Positions 16,115 through 24,985 of a DNA stretch of 64,000 bases are shown here, piece by piece. The DNA lies in assembly GCA_945907065.1 (NCBI GenBank), contig CAMDSC010000007.1, positions 1 to 64,000 on the forward strand, written 5' to 3'. The notes below the pieces were generated by a model. The model made no database searches, was not told where the DNA came from, and was given only the letters and a program-made list of their open reading frames with translations. The stretch's first letter is position 1; each line of letters opens with the position of its first letter. Position numbers and translations under genes: made by a program. The DNA is from Chitinophaga pinensis. Lineage in GTDB: Bacteria > Bacteroidota > Bacteroidia > NS11-12g > UBA9320.

Positions 16115-17259
16115 AATGTGTTTAATATTTCGGCAGCTTTTATTAAGGTTTCATCTTGCTTTGCAAAACAAATTCGCAGTAGCTTATCATCTTTTTTATT
16201 ATGATAGAACGAAGATAATGGAATCATTGCAATTTTATGTTCAATCGTCAATCGTTTGGCTAATTCATAATCACTTTCAACTGAGTATGCTGAATAATCC
16301 AACAATTGAAAGTAAGAGCCTTTGGATGGCAAAACTTTAAATTTTGATGGTGTTAAAAGTTGTTCCATTTTATCACGTTTGGCTTGATAAAATGGGGAAA
16401 CTGACAAATAAGTCTCAGGGTTTTGAAGCATTTTATTAAACGCCCATTGAGCTGGGGCAAAAGAGCAAAATGCATTGTATTGATAAACCTTTCTAAATTC
16501 TTTCATTAATGGTTCAGGAGCTAAAACATAACCTGTTTTCCATCCTGTAACATGATATGTTTTTCCAAAGGATGAAATAATAAAACTGCGGGCAGCCAAC
16601 TCATCGTTTAAAGCTACACTTTGATGTTTCATACCATCAAAAATTATATGTTCATATACTTCGTCACTTATCACAACAATATTTGTATCTTGAGTTACTG
16701 CTACTAATTGCTCCAAATCATACATACTGATTGCTGATGTACCTGGATTTTGAGGAGAATTAATAATAATCATTTTAGTCTTAAAATTAATTTTAGATCG
16801 AATATCAGCCCAATTAATACTAAAATCAGGAAATTGTAAACTGCTATAAACAGGAACTCCGCCACATAATTCTATGGCTGGCACATAGCAGTCGTAAGCT
16901 GGTTCAATCACTATTACTTCGTCACCAGAATGCACAATAGCTGCAATTGCAGTGAACAAAGCTAAGGTAGCTCCAGGCACCACTGTAATCTCAGTTTCAG
17001 GGTTGTATTTTTTCCCATAAAGTTTTTCGGTTTTGGTAGCTATAGATTCTCTAAGTTGGATTATACCTGGCATAGGTGCATATTGATTATGCCCGGCATT
17101 CATGGCTCTGGTTAAAGCTTCCCGCAAATCAGGTGAACACTCAAAATCTGGAAATCCCTGTGATAAATTTACTGCATCATATTGCTTTGCCAAGCCACTC
17201 ATTTCTGTAAAAATTGTGATACCGGTATAGGGTAATTTGGATTTAATTATTAATGGCAA
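16111..17259 (-). CDS. PLP-dependent aminotransferase, methionine/glutamine transaminase type (YbdL-like)
   Basis: A fold-type I aminotransferase of 382 residues that probably makes methionine from its keto acid (KMTB), with glutamine as amino donor. Visible motifs are the N-terminal YDAVNLSQGFPDFECSPDL, which is characteristic of the kynurenine/glutamine transaminase group, the PLP-ring segment VVPGATLALFTAI, NSPQNPGTS, VISDEVYEH, the Schiff-base lysine in SSFGKTYHVTGWKTGY (about 231) and the C-terminal arginine in LLRICFAKQDE. It is the first gene of a two-gene unit with an omega-amidase overlapping its end. Together they make a methionine-salvage or keto-acid repair module. Specificity rests on family resemblance plus context. 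Confidence 0.9.
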   Translation of the reverse strand: MPLIIKSKLPYTGITIFTEMSGLAKQYDAVNLSQGFPDFECSPDLREALTRAMNAGHNQYAPMPGIIQLRESIATKTEKLYGKKYNPETEITVVPGATLALFTAIAAIVHSGDEVIVIEPAYDCYVPAIELCGGVPVYSSLQFPDFSINWADIRSKINFKTKMIIINSPQNPGTSAISMYDLEQLVAVTQDTNIVVISDEVYEHIIFDGMKHQSVALNDELAARSFIISSFGKTYHVTGWKTGYVLAPEPLMKEFRKVYQYNAFCSFAPAQWAFNKMLQNPETYLSVSPFYQAKRDKMEQLLTPSKFKVLPSKGSYFQLLDYSAYSVESDYELAKRLTIEHKIAMIPLSSFYHNKKDDKLLRICFAKQDETLIKAAEILNTL

Positions 17260-17370
17260 TTTGTTTTGAATAATAAGATTTCAAATCAACGAAAAAGGTT
17301 TGAATTTTAAAAATTAGTTAGAAATAACAAAATATGCCATTTCGGAACATTTATTTTTTTTTATTGAAAT

Positions 17371-17378
17371 TAAATTTG
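17371..17378 (+). promoter_or_regulatory. Candidate -7 element for the gene at 17427
   Basis: TAAATTTG matches TAnnTTTG, 48 nt before the ATG. No -33 TTG at the right distance. Confidence 0.35.
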
Positions 17379-17426
17379 TATCTTCAGAAATTTTTTTTCT
17401 TATTGAAGCTCTAAACTATAAAATAT

Positions 17427-18029
17427 ATGAGAACCCAGAATAAAAAAACTATTTCTAGAAACCTACTTACTTTAATTTTCTTAGTTTCAGTTTCAATTTC
17501 AGCTTGGTCGCAAGTCAATATTTTTGAACTTATGGAAAGAACCGACCTAAAAATTGACGAGGTGGAAAAAATCGCAGATTCACACTTTAAACAAGTAGGA
17601 ACAGCAAAAGGATCAGGATATAAACAATATTCAAGATGGTTATATGAAAGAAAATTTCACAGTGATGAAAACGGTTATTTTATAGCCTCTAAAAAAGAAA
17701 ATGCAACTTATCAAAAGTTTTTAGGCCTACAGAAAAAGAACAAAGCAGGGAGTTCAACCTGGACGGAATTAGGTCCTCAATCTTGGACCTATACAAGCGG
17801 CTGGAATCCAGGAGTAGGAAGAATTACGTCAGTTGCTGTTCATCCATCAGATACTACGAAAATTTACGTCACCTCCCCTGGAGGTGGAATATGGAAAAGC
17901 ACAAATAGTGGAAGTTCTTGGACACCTTTAATTGACAATGTTAACAGTAGCTGGATGACGTACAACGAGCATATACTGATTGGAAAAATTTATCGTGAAG
18001 AGCTACTTAGTAAGATACGATTAACTTAA
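17427..18029 (+). CDS. Truncated secreted BNR/sialidase-like repeat protein (gene remnant)
   Basis: The 200-residue product starts with a normal signal peptide (LTLIFLVSVSISAWSQ), then a helical pro-region and the opening of a beta-propeller: WTELGPQSWTYTSG, GVGRITSVAVHPSDTTKIYVTSPGGGIWKSTNSGSSWTPLID. This GGxWKSTNxGxxWTP unit is a single BNR/VPS10-type repeat. Related proteins carry many repeats and end in a T9SS sorting domain over more than 700 residues. After NVNSSWM the sequence departs from the pattern (TYNEHILIGKIYREELLSKIRLT) and stops. The gene therefore looks like a 5' remnant left by a deletion or recombination, while a terminator remains downstream at 18262. A functional short secreted protein cannot be excluded. 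Confidence 0.65.
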   Translation: MRTQNKKTISRNLLTLIFLVSVSISAWSQVNIFELMERTDLKIDEVEKIADSHFKQVGTAKGSGYKQYSRWLYERKFHSDENGYFIASKKENATYQKFLGLQKKNKAGSSTWTELGPQSWTYTSGWNPGVGRITSVAVHPSDTTKIYVTSPGGGIWKSTNSGSSWTPLIDNVNSSWMTYNEHILIGKIYREELLSKIRLT

Positions 18030-18261
18030 ATCTATGATTATTTAGATTTATAAACTTTATTTCGTATACAAATATCTGCATTTCATATACAATTAATTAG
18101 CCTTTCATAACATTTTTTAGGTAGTTTAAAATATTAAAATGACATTCGTACAGGTTATCAAAAGTATAATAAGAAAATTAAAGCATTAACTATACTACAG
18201 TTTTTATCCTTTATTGGAAATATTAAAAAGATTAAATTAACTAACCCCTATAAATGCAATG
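18030..18261. other. AT-rich gap between gene remnant and terminator
   Basis: No convincing gene, tRNA or known element is visible. The stretch is very A+T-rich and has short open runs only. It is probably decayed sequence or the scar of the event that truncated the BNR-repeat gene, because a good + strand terminator follows directly. Confidence 0.4.
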
Positions 18262-18287
18262 AGCCACCTAAGTCAGGTGGCTTTTTT
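18262..18287 (+). terminator. Intrinsic terminator
   Basis: Stem AGCCACCT / AGGTGGCT with loop AAGTC, followed by TTTTT and GTTTT. It is oriented for the + strand, about 230 bp after the end of the truncated BNR-repeat gene, whose original end it may mark. Confidence 0.85.
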
Positions 18288-18342
18288 GTTTTGAGTTCCT
18301 AAGTAAAAAAGTTATTTAATTTTATTCTTAAAAAAATCTTGT

Positions 18343-19608
18343 TTAATGCAATTCCAGTAGTGTCTGTCTTAAGTTTTTAAACATATCACCTATTTCTTCT
18401 TTTTTGCAAGTGCCAATACTTAAACGATACCAATTGCTATTAGGCGAGGCCCCAAAGGCATAAAACGGAACAACTGCTAAGCCAGCGTTATTTAAAAGAT
18501 ATGAAGTAACATCTGACTGTGTATTCAATTTCAATCCGCCTTTAGTTGTTTTATTCACCAAATCAAACTGAATGGTTAGATAAATTGCTGCCTGAGGAGC
18601 AATCGCATTTATGGCAAATCCTTCATTTCTAAGTTTTTGAATTCCGTCATAAATAGCTACTAACCTTAGCTCTATTTCACTTTTAAAATGTGCTAAATAA
18701 CTATTAACGCTATCTGTTTGAACTATGAATTTTGCAACTGCCTTTTGCTCTGCCATTGGAGCCCAAGCCCCCAAATGTGTCAATAGTGTTTTCATTTTGC
18801 CAATAACTTTTTGTGGCCCCATAGCCCAGCCTACCCTAACACCTGTGGCAGCAAACACCTTACTTATTGCATCAATAAAAATTGTATACTCTTTCATTGC
18901 AGGGCAAAGTGATACAGGATTGTAATGCTCAATATTGCCATAAGTAAGGCACCAATACATTTGATCAAACATCACATAAAGCTTTTTATCTTCAGGCTTT
19001 CTGCTTTCATTTTCCTCAACTACCAAATTACAAATAGCCGTTAATTCATCTTTACTAAAGGTTGTTCCTGTTGGGTTTTGAGGTGAACAAAGTGATAATA
19101 AAGTAGCTCCTTTTATATGTGGTTTTAAATCAGCTGCCGAAATCATAAAATTATTTTCATAATTAGCTTCTATTACCACATGATTGGCTCCTACAAAATG
19201 TGAATAATGATTATTATTCCATGATGGTACACCATATATAACTTTATCCCCTTCATCACAAATAGCCCTAAACAAGGAATAAATCAAAGGCCTACCGCCA
19301 CTGGCCACTAAAATTTCAGAGGTAGAATAATTTAATTTTTGTTCTTTTGATATGAAATCACTGAGGGCTTCTCGAAGGTCAATATTTCCTTCAGCAGCCG
19401 GATAATTGGTAAATTTGTTTTTATAAGCAATAATAATTTCATCTTCCAGAGATTGAGGAATAGGAAAAATTTGTGGATCAAAATCACCAACCGTAAAGTT
19501 ATAAATTTTTTCTCCTGCTTTTATTCTTTCTTTTATCTCAGCACCAAGTTTTACTATTTCAGACCCAATTAAAGTTTCGGCTAATTGAGATAATTTTGAT
19601 TCGTCCAT
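18343..19608 (-). CDS. PLP-dependent aminotransferase class I/II (aspartate aminotransferase-like)
   Basis: A fold-type I aminotransferase of 421 residues. It shows KIYNFTVGDFDPQIFPIPQSL near the N-terminus, VASGGRPLIYSLFRAI for PLP phosphate contacts, SLCSPQNPTGTTFS, YVMFDQMYWCLTYG (the aspartate contacting the pyridine ring), the Schiff-base lysine in FIDAISKVFAATGVRVGWAMGP (about 249), and the substrate arginine in WYRLSIGTC. It is longer than the subgroup at 16111-17259 and has a distinct N-terminus (MDESKLSQLAETLIGSEIVKLGAEI). Substrate not determinable from sequence; aspartate or another amino acid is plausible. It is a single-gene unit with its own -7 element at 19627-19634. Confidence 0.9.
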   Translation of the reverse strand: MDESKLSQLAETLIGSEIVKLGAEIKERIKAGEKIYNFTVGDFDPQIFPIPQSLEDEIIIAYKNKFTNYPAAEGNIDLREALSDFISKEQKLNYSTSEILVASGGRPLIYSLFRAICDEGDKVIYGVPSWNNNHYSHFVGANHVVIEANYENNFMISAADLKPHIKGATLLSLCSPQNPTGTTFSKDELTAICNLVVEENESRKPEDKKLYVMFDQMYWCLTYGNIEHYNPVSLCPAMKEYTIFIDAISKVFAATGVRVGWAMGPQKVIGKMKTLLTHLGAWAPMAEQKAVAKFIVQTDSVNSYLAHFKSEIELRLVAIYDGIQKLRNEGFAINAIAPQAAIYLTIQFDLVNKTTKGGLKLNTQSDVTSYLLNNAGLAVVPFYAFGASPNSNWYRLSIGTCKKEEIGDMFKNLRQTLLELH

Positions 19609-19626
19609 ACAATTAATTTATGAAAG

Positions 19627-19634
19627 CAAAGGTA
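19627..19634 (-). promoter_or_regulatory. Candidate -7 element for the aminotransferase gene
   Basis: The minus strand reads TACCTTTG, matching TAnnTTTG, 18 nt before the ATG. No -33 TTG at 19 bp. Confidence 0.4.
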
Positions 19635-19703
19635 TTGGAATTATTTAAACCTTCATATTAATACTCCAATTGATAACCATTATAAAATCAATAAATATGG
19701 AAG

Positions 19704-22700
19704 TTATTCATCTTCACTATCATCAAATTTTTCAACAAACTTAGCTACAGTTCTTGTAGTCCCAGGCCTTATAGAATAATCTGATTTTTGCACTTCATTA
19801 AATTTGTCACGTATCAAATCATTAAATTCCTTATCAGTGCTAATAGCGACCAAATTATTTCTAAAATACTCGAAATAAAACCAGTCATATTTTGATACTT
19901 CTATATAAATTTTTAAACTAACTCCACTCCGTTTCACCTGCATTTGCATACGGCTATTAAATCGTTTATTAATTTGTTGACCATTGATTACTGATACTCC
20001 AATAGGTGAAGCTGAAAACCAGGATTTATTTTTTGGAGAATAGGTAAACTTAGTTTCAGAAAAAATAAATTTTCGTTTAATATCTTCGGATACTTCCATT
20101 TCACCTATTTCGGTGGCTTTTTTATAAGTTGACTCCAATCGCTTATCAGTCAAAAATTCACCCAATTGATATCTTAAATCATCCCCTGAATAAGGAATGC
20201 CCGATGCACCGCCACCTTGATCCTTCATTATTGCAATCATCCTTTTGTAGGCATCTTTGGGTAATAAAATATCAAGAGCCATAAAGGCTTCCAAAGTGTA
20301 ACTGCTGTCATCATCCCGCTTATACATTTTTCCAGCTACTAATGGATCCAACACAGGCATTGAAAGTCCCATATTAATTTTGCCTTGTGTGGAAATCATT
20401 CGGGTGGTTTCGTTAAAGGTCATAATACTTCCTCTTGGAGCATTATTCAAAACTCTGTTTTTATCACCAACCCTAAATTCGTTCGTTGCTTCATCATAAA
20501 TAAATACACCAGTATCAGTAGTAAATTCAGGGTCAGCATATTTGCGCTTAAAGTTAAAAAATGTTGGATAAATCATTGCAGTATCCATGGCCATATTCAT
20601 ACTTACCGATACAAATTTATTCTCATCATTTTTGGGTTCGCTGGCATTTATTACAATAGTTTTAGGGTCGGGGCGCTCCTTATATCTAATCCAATTACTT
20701 CCAATATTAAAGGTATGAAGTGGTTTTACATACCCGTTAAAGCTAAGGTAATCATTGTTTGAGTTAAGCTCAAATGGTCCTTTATAACCAATCATCGGAT
20801 ATATTTTAAAATGTATTGAATCCTTAATTGTACCCAAAGCTTGAACAGTGCTATCAGGCATTACTCGAAGTTTATCAAAAAATATTACTTGCCCGGTTTT
20901 GTTTTTGTCTTTAAACTTATAATTCCCAGTTCCGCTAATAGCTTTGCGTCCCATTATTTTCAATGTACAAGCATATAATTCATGAAATTTATTATCTCGT
21001 GCCGCCAAAAACTTAGAATCTAATAATGGTAATATATCCGCATCTTTTGCTATAGTAACGCTGCCATCCTTAGGAAAAGCTCTTGAATCAGCGATATCAA
21101 TGTACGGAACGTTTTCGGCATAAATCATTCCTTCTTTCATATCAAACAAAGCATGGTCTGAATCAAATTTAAGTCCGTCCTGATCATGCCTGCGGGAAAT
21201 AAAATAGGACTTGGCTAATTTTGGACCTTTGGTTAACAATATCGTTTGCTGATCCATATCCCAAAAATATTGATCCATGGATGAGGCAAATTGATTATAT
21301 CCAAAATCCGTTAACTGCCCTGGGATATTGGCTTTAAAATCTCCAGTTCGTTTATCAAAATCTACAAATGATTTTACATTACTACTCGAAAATGCAATTT
21401 TATCTTTATCAATGGAACCTATTTCAATTTTAGCGGTATCGGCTTTTACACTATTGGTGGCAAACACCATTAACCGACTGGTGAGTTTTGCCTTATCCCA
21501 CTCCAAAAATCCTTTACCAGTAAGATGTTTAGGGGTCATAACCATGTTTCCGGTATATTTTTGCCCAGCCCTAAATACATCAATAGTGTGGCCCAAAGTA
21601 TTTACATACAAACTGTCTTTTTTAGGAACCCAGTGATTTTTTATCTTTTCGGCACGCACATTTGGATATTTGACCGATTCATCAATTGTAAATAAATCTG
21701 TATTTGAATTCAAGGAATCAGGCAACATCACAATGTCTTTCGATTTTATTTTTGCCCCCAAATATTCCACCTCTCCTTTTGCTGTCAGCCCTTTATCATC
21801 TAATCGTATATCAATATCGCCATGGCCTTTGGTACCATACATAGGATATCCTTCGGGTGGTGAAGCTTTTTCAAAACCCAAAGAATAATCTTTCATAATT
21901 TTAGCTTCAAATCTAAACTCAGGTAAAATTCCAGCAGATACAAATGAACCTGGAAACTTTAATCCACTAATAGTAAAATTATCCATACTATCAATGGTGA
22001 AAGGGTCTACTTTAAAATAAAAATCCCTTTCATTATAAGCTCCTTTATAAATACTGTTTTTTTGATAGGATATTTTTGAAGGTTTTTCACTCACAAAAAT
22101 TGGGTACTCACCATTACTTGTATCCGTACCCGATTTATTGTTGGGCTTGTCAATATAGATGGTTCCGCTAATATCTTTTAAAAGTGAAGTTACCGGTAAT
22201 AGCGTATTTCCGTTTACTGAGTCTGGATAATATAACCGCATGGAATCAATTTTATCCGAATGGATTTTAAACTGACCATAGTCAAAGTTAAATTTTTCTG
22301 AATAAAAATCGAACCAACCTGCGGTTAATCTGCCACCAAAATCAATATTTCGTCTATTCTTAATATTTAAAGTTTGCTCATGTGGATAGGCCGTTACCGT
22401 TTGCGAGTCGCTAAAATTAAAGGCTGTAACTCCTTCAATCACAAAATTATTATTTATCAAATTAAGATATGAATTTGGCCGTCCACCAATGATGGACCTA
22501 AACCGAATCACGTCATAATCTTTCAGTTTAAAGTGTGCATTTACATAATCAAATATTTTACGTTTTACTTTTATTTTACCATTGTCTGGGTTATAATATA
22601 AAAACCCATTATCTGCCAAATCAATAATTTGATTCTTTAATTTATCAGGCGAACTACCCATCCATGCCGCATATTCATCCAATGTAAATTCACGTTTTTT

Positions 22701-24095
22701 GGTTTGAATGCAATAGGCCTGCATTTTATTAACAGGATGATAATTTAAAAGTCCTTGAAGTTTTTCATAATTAAAATCACGGTAATAATTAGCGGATTCA
22801 AAGCGTGCCGTTCCATCTTTGGTGTTCATGGAAAAATCAATTTTTGGCTGCCCAAGTTTCCATCTTACTTTATCTACATAAAATTCTATAGCATGGTCAT
22901 TATCAAAAAATGGAGACCGTTCTAGTCCTTCTTCACCACGATTTAATACCATTAAAGTATCCGCCATATTAAAATTGAGTTTTAGCATCGGGTGATAAAT
23001 AGTGCCGCTATCAGTAAATATTGTGACTGCTGTTTTTTGAGAGGTAATTTTATTATCACGAACCACAAACGATTGAGACTCTGCTTTCAGTTTTAATTTA
23101 TTTTTATAATAAAATCCAAACGAAGCCGGATTTTCAGGAGTACCTATACCAACAATATCACGACCTTGCATACTAAATCCACCAAGATATTTGGCCAAAC
23201 CACCTGAAAATTTTTCAATAGTCATATCTGTTTTATAGGCTGTGAACTGCGGATATTTCGAATCTTTAAAATCTTTTTGGGTTTCGCTTAACCTTTCAAA
23301 CATGGCACGGTCCTTTAGTTTACCCAACACTGGAGCAGGAATTATGGCCTTATTGGTAAATGTAACCGAATCCGCTTCAACTTCGGCCTTACTCATGTCT
23401 ATGGAGTAGTTTTTTAAAACCGCAAATACATCGGCCGGGGCATATCCTACCCTAACCCAATCTATCTTTCCTGTCATTCCTTTCCATACCGATTTTTCAA
23501 GATCATAAACTCCCGAAGTTCCTTTTATTTCTATTTTATCATCAATAGTTACACATTTCAAATCAATATTATTAAACTCAATTAGGTATTTTCCACCGCT
23601 AAAATTGTACTTAAATTCAGTGGGTGTATAAAACCATTTTTTTGATTCTGATACATACACCGCATTTTCTTCAAACATGCCTTTGGAGGTTTTTAATAAT
23701 TGTCTCACCTGATTGGTTCCAGCTTTTGCAGCTGTTAAAACTGCTTTTATCCAAAAGTCAAATTTTTGGTCGCTCAATCCTTTGGCCGTATCCTTTGCAC
23801 ATACCAAGGTACGGCAATACAATTCAAAATCTGGTGTAATCCTCATTTTATTCAAAAGCATTTCATCCCCTACTTTAATAATAAGCAGTTGGTGGTCTTC
23901 CAAAAATTTATTGGTTTTCCAATACTTTTCAAATTTGGTAAATGCCTCAATAGCTTGCGCTTCCTTGGTGCTACTCATAAAATCCTTTAACTCCACAATA
24001 AAAACTTCTGGCTTTTTTGAGAAGGATTTGGGCTGAGCAAAAGCACAAATACCAACACCTATAAATAAAAAAGAGAATAACAGTTTTTTTAACAT
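19704..24095 (-). CDS. Very large secreted/periplasmic protein of unknown function
   Basis: I do not recognise a family. The product has 1463 residues and a signal peptide (MLKKLLFSFLFIGVGICAFAQ). After a helical N-terminal part (about 25-150) the rest is dominated by alternating beta segments, many of the form 'xDSMxxF' and 'FKAxIPGQLTDFGYNQF'. This suggests a long beta-solenoid or AsmA/TamB/LptA-like architecture that could span the periplasm. A central helical insert (EFTLDEYAAWMGSSPDKLKN, about 475-495) looks like a small winged-helix. No membrane anchor, lipobox or T9SS domain is visible; the end is acidic (FVEKFDDSEDE). The start overlaps the prmA stop by seven bases, so translation is coupled to prmA. 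A role in envelope assembly is speculation. Confidence 0.75.
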   Translation of the reverse strand: MLKKLLFSFLFIGVGICAFAQPKSFSKKPEVFIVELKDFMSSTKEAQAIEAFTKFEKYWKTNKFLEDHQLLIIKVGDEMLLNKMRITPDFELYCRTLVCAKDTAKGLSDQKFDFWIKAVLTAAKAGTNQVRQLLKTSKGMFEENAVYVSESKKWFYTPTEFKYNFSGGKYLIEFNNIDLKCVTIDDKIEIKGTSGVYDLEKSVWKGMTGKIDWVRVGYAPADVFAVLKNYSIDMSKAEVEADSVTFTNKAIIPAPVLGKLKDRAMFERLSETQKDFKDSKYPQFTAYKTDMTIEKFSGGLAKYLGGFSMQGRDIVGIGTPENPASFGFYYKNKLKLKAESQSFVVRDNKITSQKTAVTIFTDSGTIYHPMLKLNFNMADTLMVLNRGEEGLERSPFFDNDHAIEFYVDKVRWKLGQPKIDFSMNTKDGTARFESANYYRDFNYEKLQGLLNYHPVNKMQAYCIQTKKREFTLDEYAAWMGSSPDKLKNQIIDLADNGFLYYNPDNGKIKVKRKIFDYVNAHFKLKDYDVIRFRSIIGGRPNSYLNLINNNFVIEGVTAFNFSDSQTVTAYPHEQTLNIKNRRNIDFGGRLTAGWFDFYSEKFNFDYGQFKIHSDKIDSMRLYYPDSVNGNTLLPVTSLLKDISGTIYIDKPNNKSGTDTSNGEYPIFVSEKPSKISYQKNSIYKGAYNERDFYFKVDPFTIDSMDNFTISGLKFPGSFVSAGILPEFRFEAKIMKDYSLGFEKASPPEGYPMYGTKGHGDIDIRLDDKGLTAKGEVEYLGAKIKSKDIVMLPDSLNSNTDLFTIDESVKYPNVRAEKIKNHWVPKKDSLYVNTLGHTIDVFRAGQKYTGNMVMTPKHLTGKGFLEWDKAKLTSRLMVFATNSVKADTAKIEIGSIDKDKIAFSSSNVKSFVDFDKRTGDFKANIPGQLTDFGYNQFASSMDQYFWDMDQQTILLTKGPKLAKSYFISRRHDQDGLKFDSDHALFDMKEGMIYAENVPYIDIADSRAFPKDGSVTIAKDADILPLLDSKFLAARDNKFHELYACTLKIMGRKAISGTGNYKFKDKNKTGQVIFFDKLRVMPDSTVQALGTIKDSIHFKIYPMIGYKGPFELNSNNDYLSFNGYVKPLHTFNIGSNWIRYKERPDPKTIVINASEPKNDENKFVSVSMNMAMDTAMIYPTFFNFKRKYADPEFTTDTGVFIYDEATNEFRVGDKNRVLNNAPRGSIMTFNETTRMISTQGKINMGLSMPVLDPLVAGKMYKRDDDSSYTLEAFMALDILLPKDAYKRMIAIMKDQGGGASGIPYSGDDLRYQLGEFLTDKRLESTYKKATEIGEMEVSEDIKRKFIFSETKFTYSPKNKSWFSASPIGVSVINGQQINKRFNSRMQMQVKRSGVSLKIYIEVSKYDWFYFEYFRNNLVAISTDKEFNDLIRDKFNEVQKSDYSIRPGTTRTVAKFVEKFDDSEDE

Positions 24096-24898
24096 AGTTC
24101 AATAATAATACATGCCCAATCGTTTCGTTCTCTCACTTTTGCAATTTTAAGGCCAAGGGTTTTAACTAACTTATCAAAATCTGAAACATCATGATTATAA
24201 AACCCGCTGAGCAATATCTTCCCACCCTTGTTTAGTGCAGAAGAATATTTTACAAGCATTTCTAAATTTATATTTCGGTTAATGTTGCTCAAAATAATAT
24301 CGTATTTGCCTTTAAAATTAGCATCATCTTTAAAAACTAAAATTGTGTAACAATTATTGTTTTCAATATTTTCTTTCGAGTTTTCAACCGCCCAATCATC
24401 ATTGTCGATGGCAGTTACTTTTGAGGCTCCAAGTTTTTCGGCTAAGATGGAAAGCACGGAGGTGCCGCAGCCCATATCCAAAACGGTTTTACCCCTCAGA
24501 TCCATTTCCATCAATGTTTCAGCCATCATATAAGTGGTTTCATGATGACCCGTGCCAAACGACATTTTTGGGGTAATAATAATTTCATAAGGCAATCCCA
24601 TCGACTCATGAAACGAAGCCCTGATTAAACATTTATCACCTATTTGTATTGGCTCAAAACTGCTTTCCCAACTGGCATTCCAGTTTATATTCTCTATAGA
24701 TTTGTAAGTATAACTTTCTATCAGATTATACTGTGCCAAGATTGATTTTAATGAATTCATATTCAAAGCTTCTTCGTGAATATAAAAACAAAGACTGTCG
24801 TTATTTTCCCAAACCCCTTCAAATCCGGCGTGCAAAAGCTCAGCTTCCACTAGTTCTTTGGTTTCATCGGGACAAAATATTGTAAATTCTAAGTACAT
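24089..24898 (-). CDS. prmA: Ribosomal protein L11 methyltransferase
   Basis: An SAM-dependent enzyme that trimethylates ribosomal protein L11. The 269 residues comprise an N-terminal substrate-binding domain (MYLEFTIFCPDETKELVEAELLHAGFEGVWEN) and a Rossmann domain with TPKMSFGTGHHETT (the PrmA hallmark GTGxHxTT), motif I VLDMGCGTSVLSI, VTAIDNDDWAVENSKENI, and the NPPY-equivalent SNINRNINLEML (typical PrmA NANI/NINR). It overlaps the start of the giant 1463-residue gene by seven bases. A 69-bp gap with inverted repeats separates it from tpiA upstream. The start at 24898 gives the normal family N-terminus. Confidence 0.93.
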   Translation of the reverse strand: MYLEFTIFCPDETKELVEAELLHAGFEGVWENNDSLCFYIHEEALNMNSLKSILAQYNLIESYTYKSIENINWNASWESSFEPIQIGDKCLIRASFHESMGLPYEIIITPKMSFGTGHHETTYMMAETLMEMDLRGKTVLDMGCGTSVLSILAEKLGASKVTAIDNDDWAVENSKENIENNNCYTILVFKDDANFKGKYDIILSNINRNINLEMLVKYSSALNKGGKILLSGFYNHDVSDFDKLVKTLGLKIAKVRERNDWACIIIELC

Positions 24899-24912
24899 TT
24901 TTTATTAATTAT

Positions 24913-24985
24913 GAACTGTGAATGTTGAATGATAAATTTGTTTTGATTAGAGTTTAATATTCAACATTTACAGTTCACAGTTCTT
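24913..24985. repeat. Inverted repeat between prmA and tpiA, overlapping the tpiA stop
   Basis: GAACTGTGAATGTTGAAT (24913-24930) is matched in inverse by 24959-24985, which carries a seven-base insertion in the arm. The right arm contains the last codons and stop of tpiA. It may form a large hairpin between the two cistrons. Confidence 0.5.
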
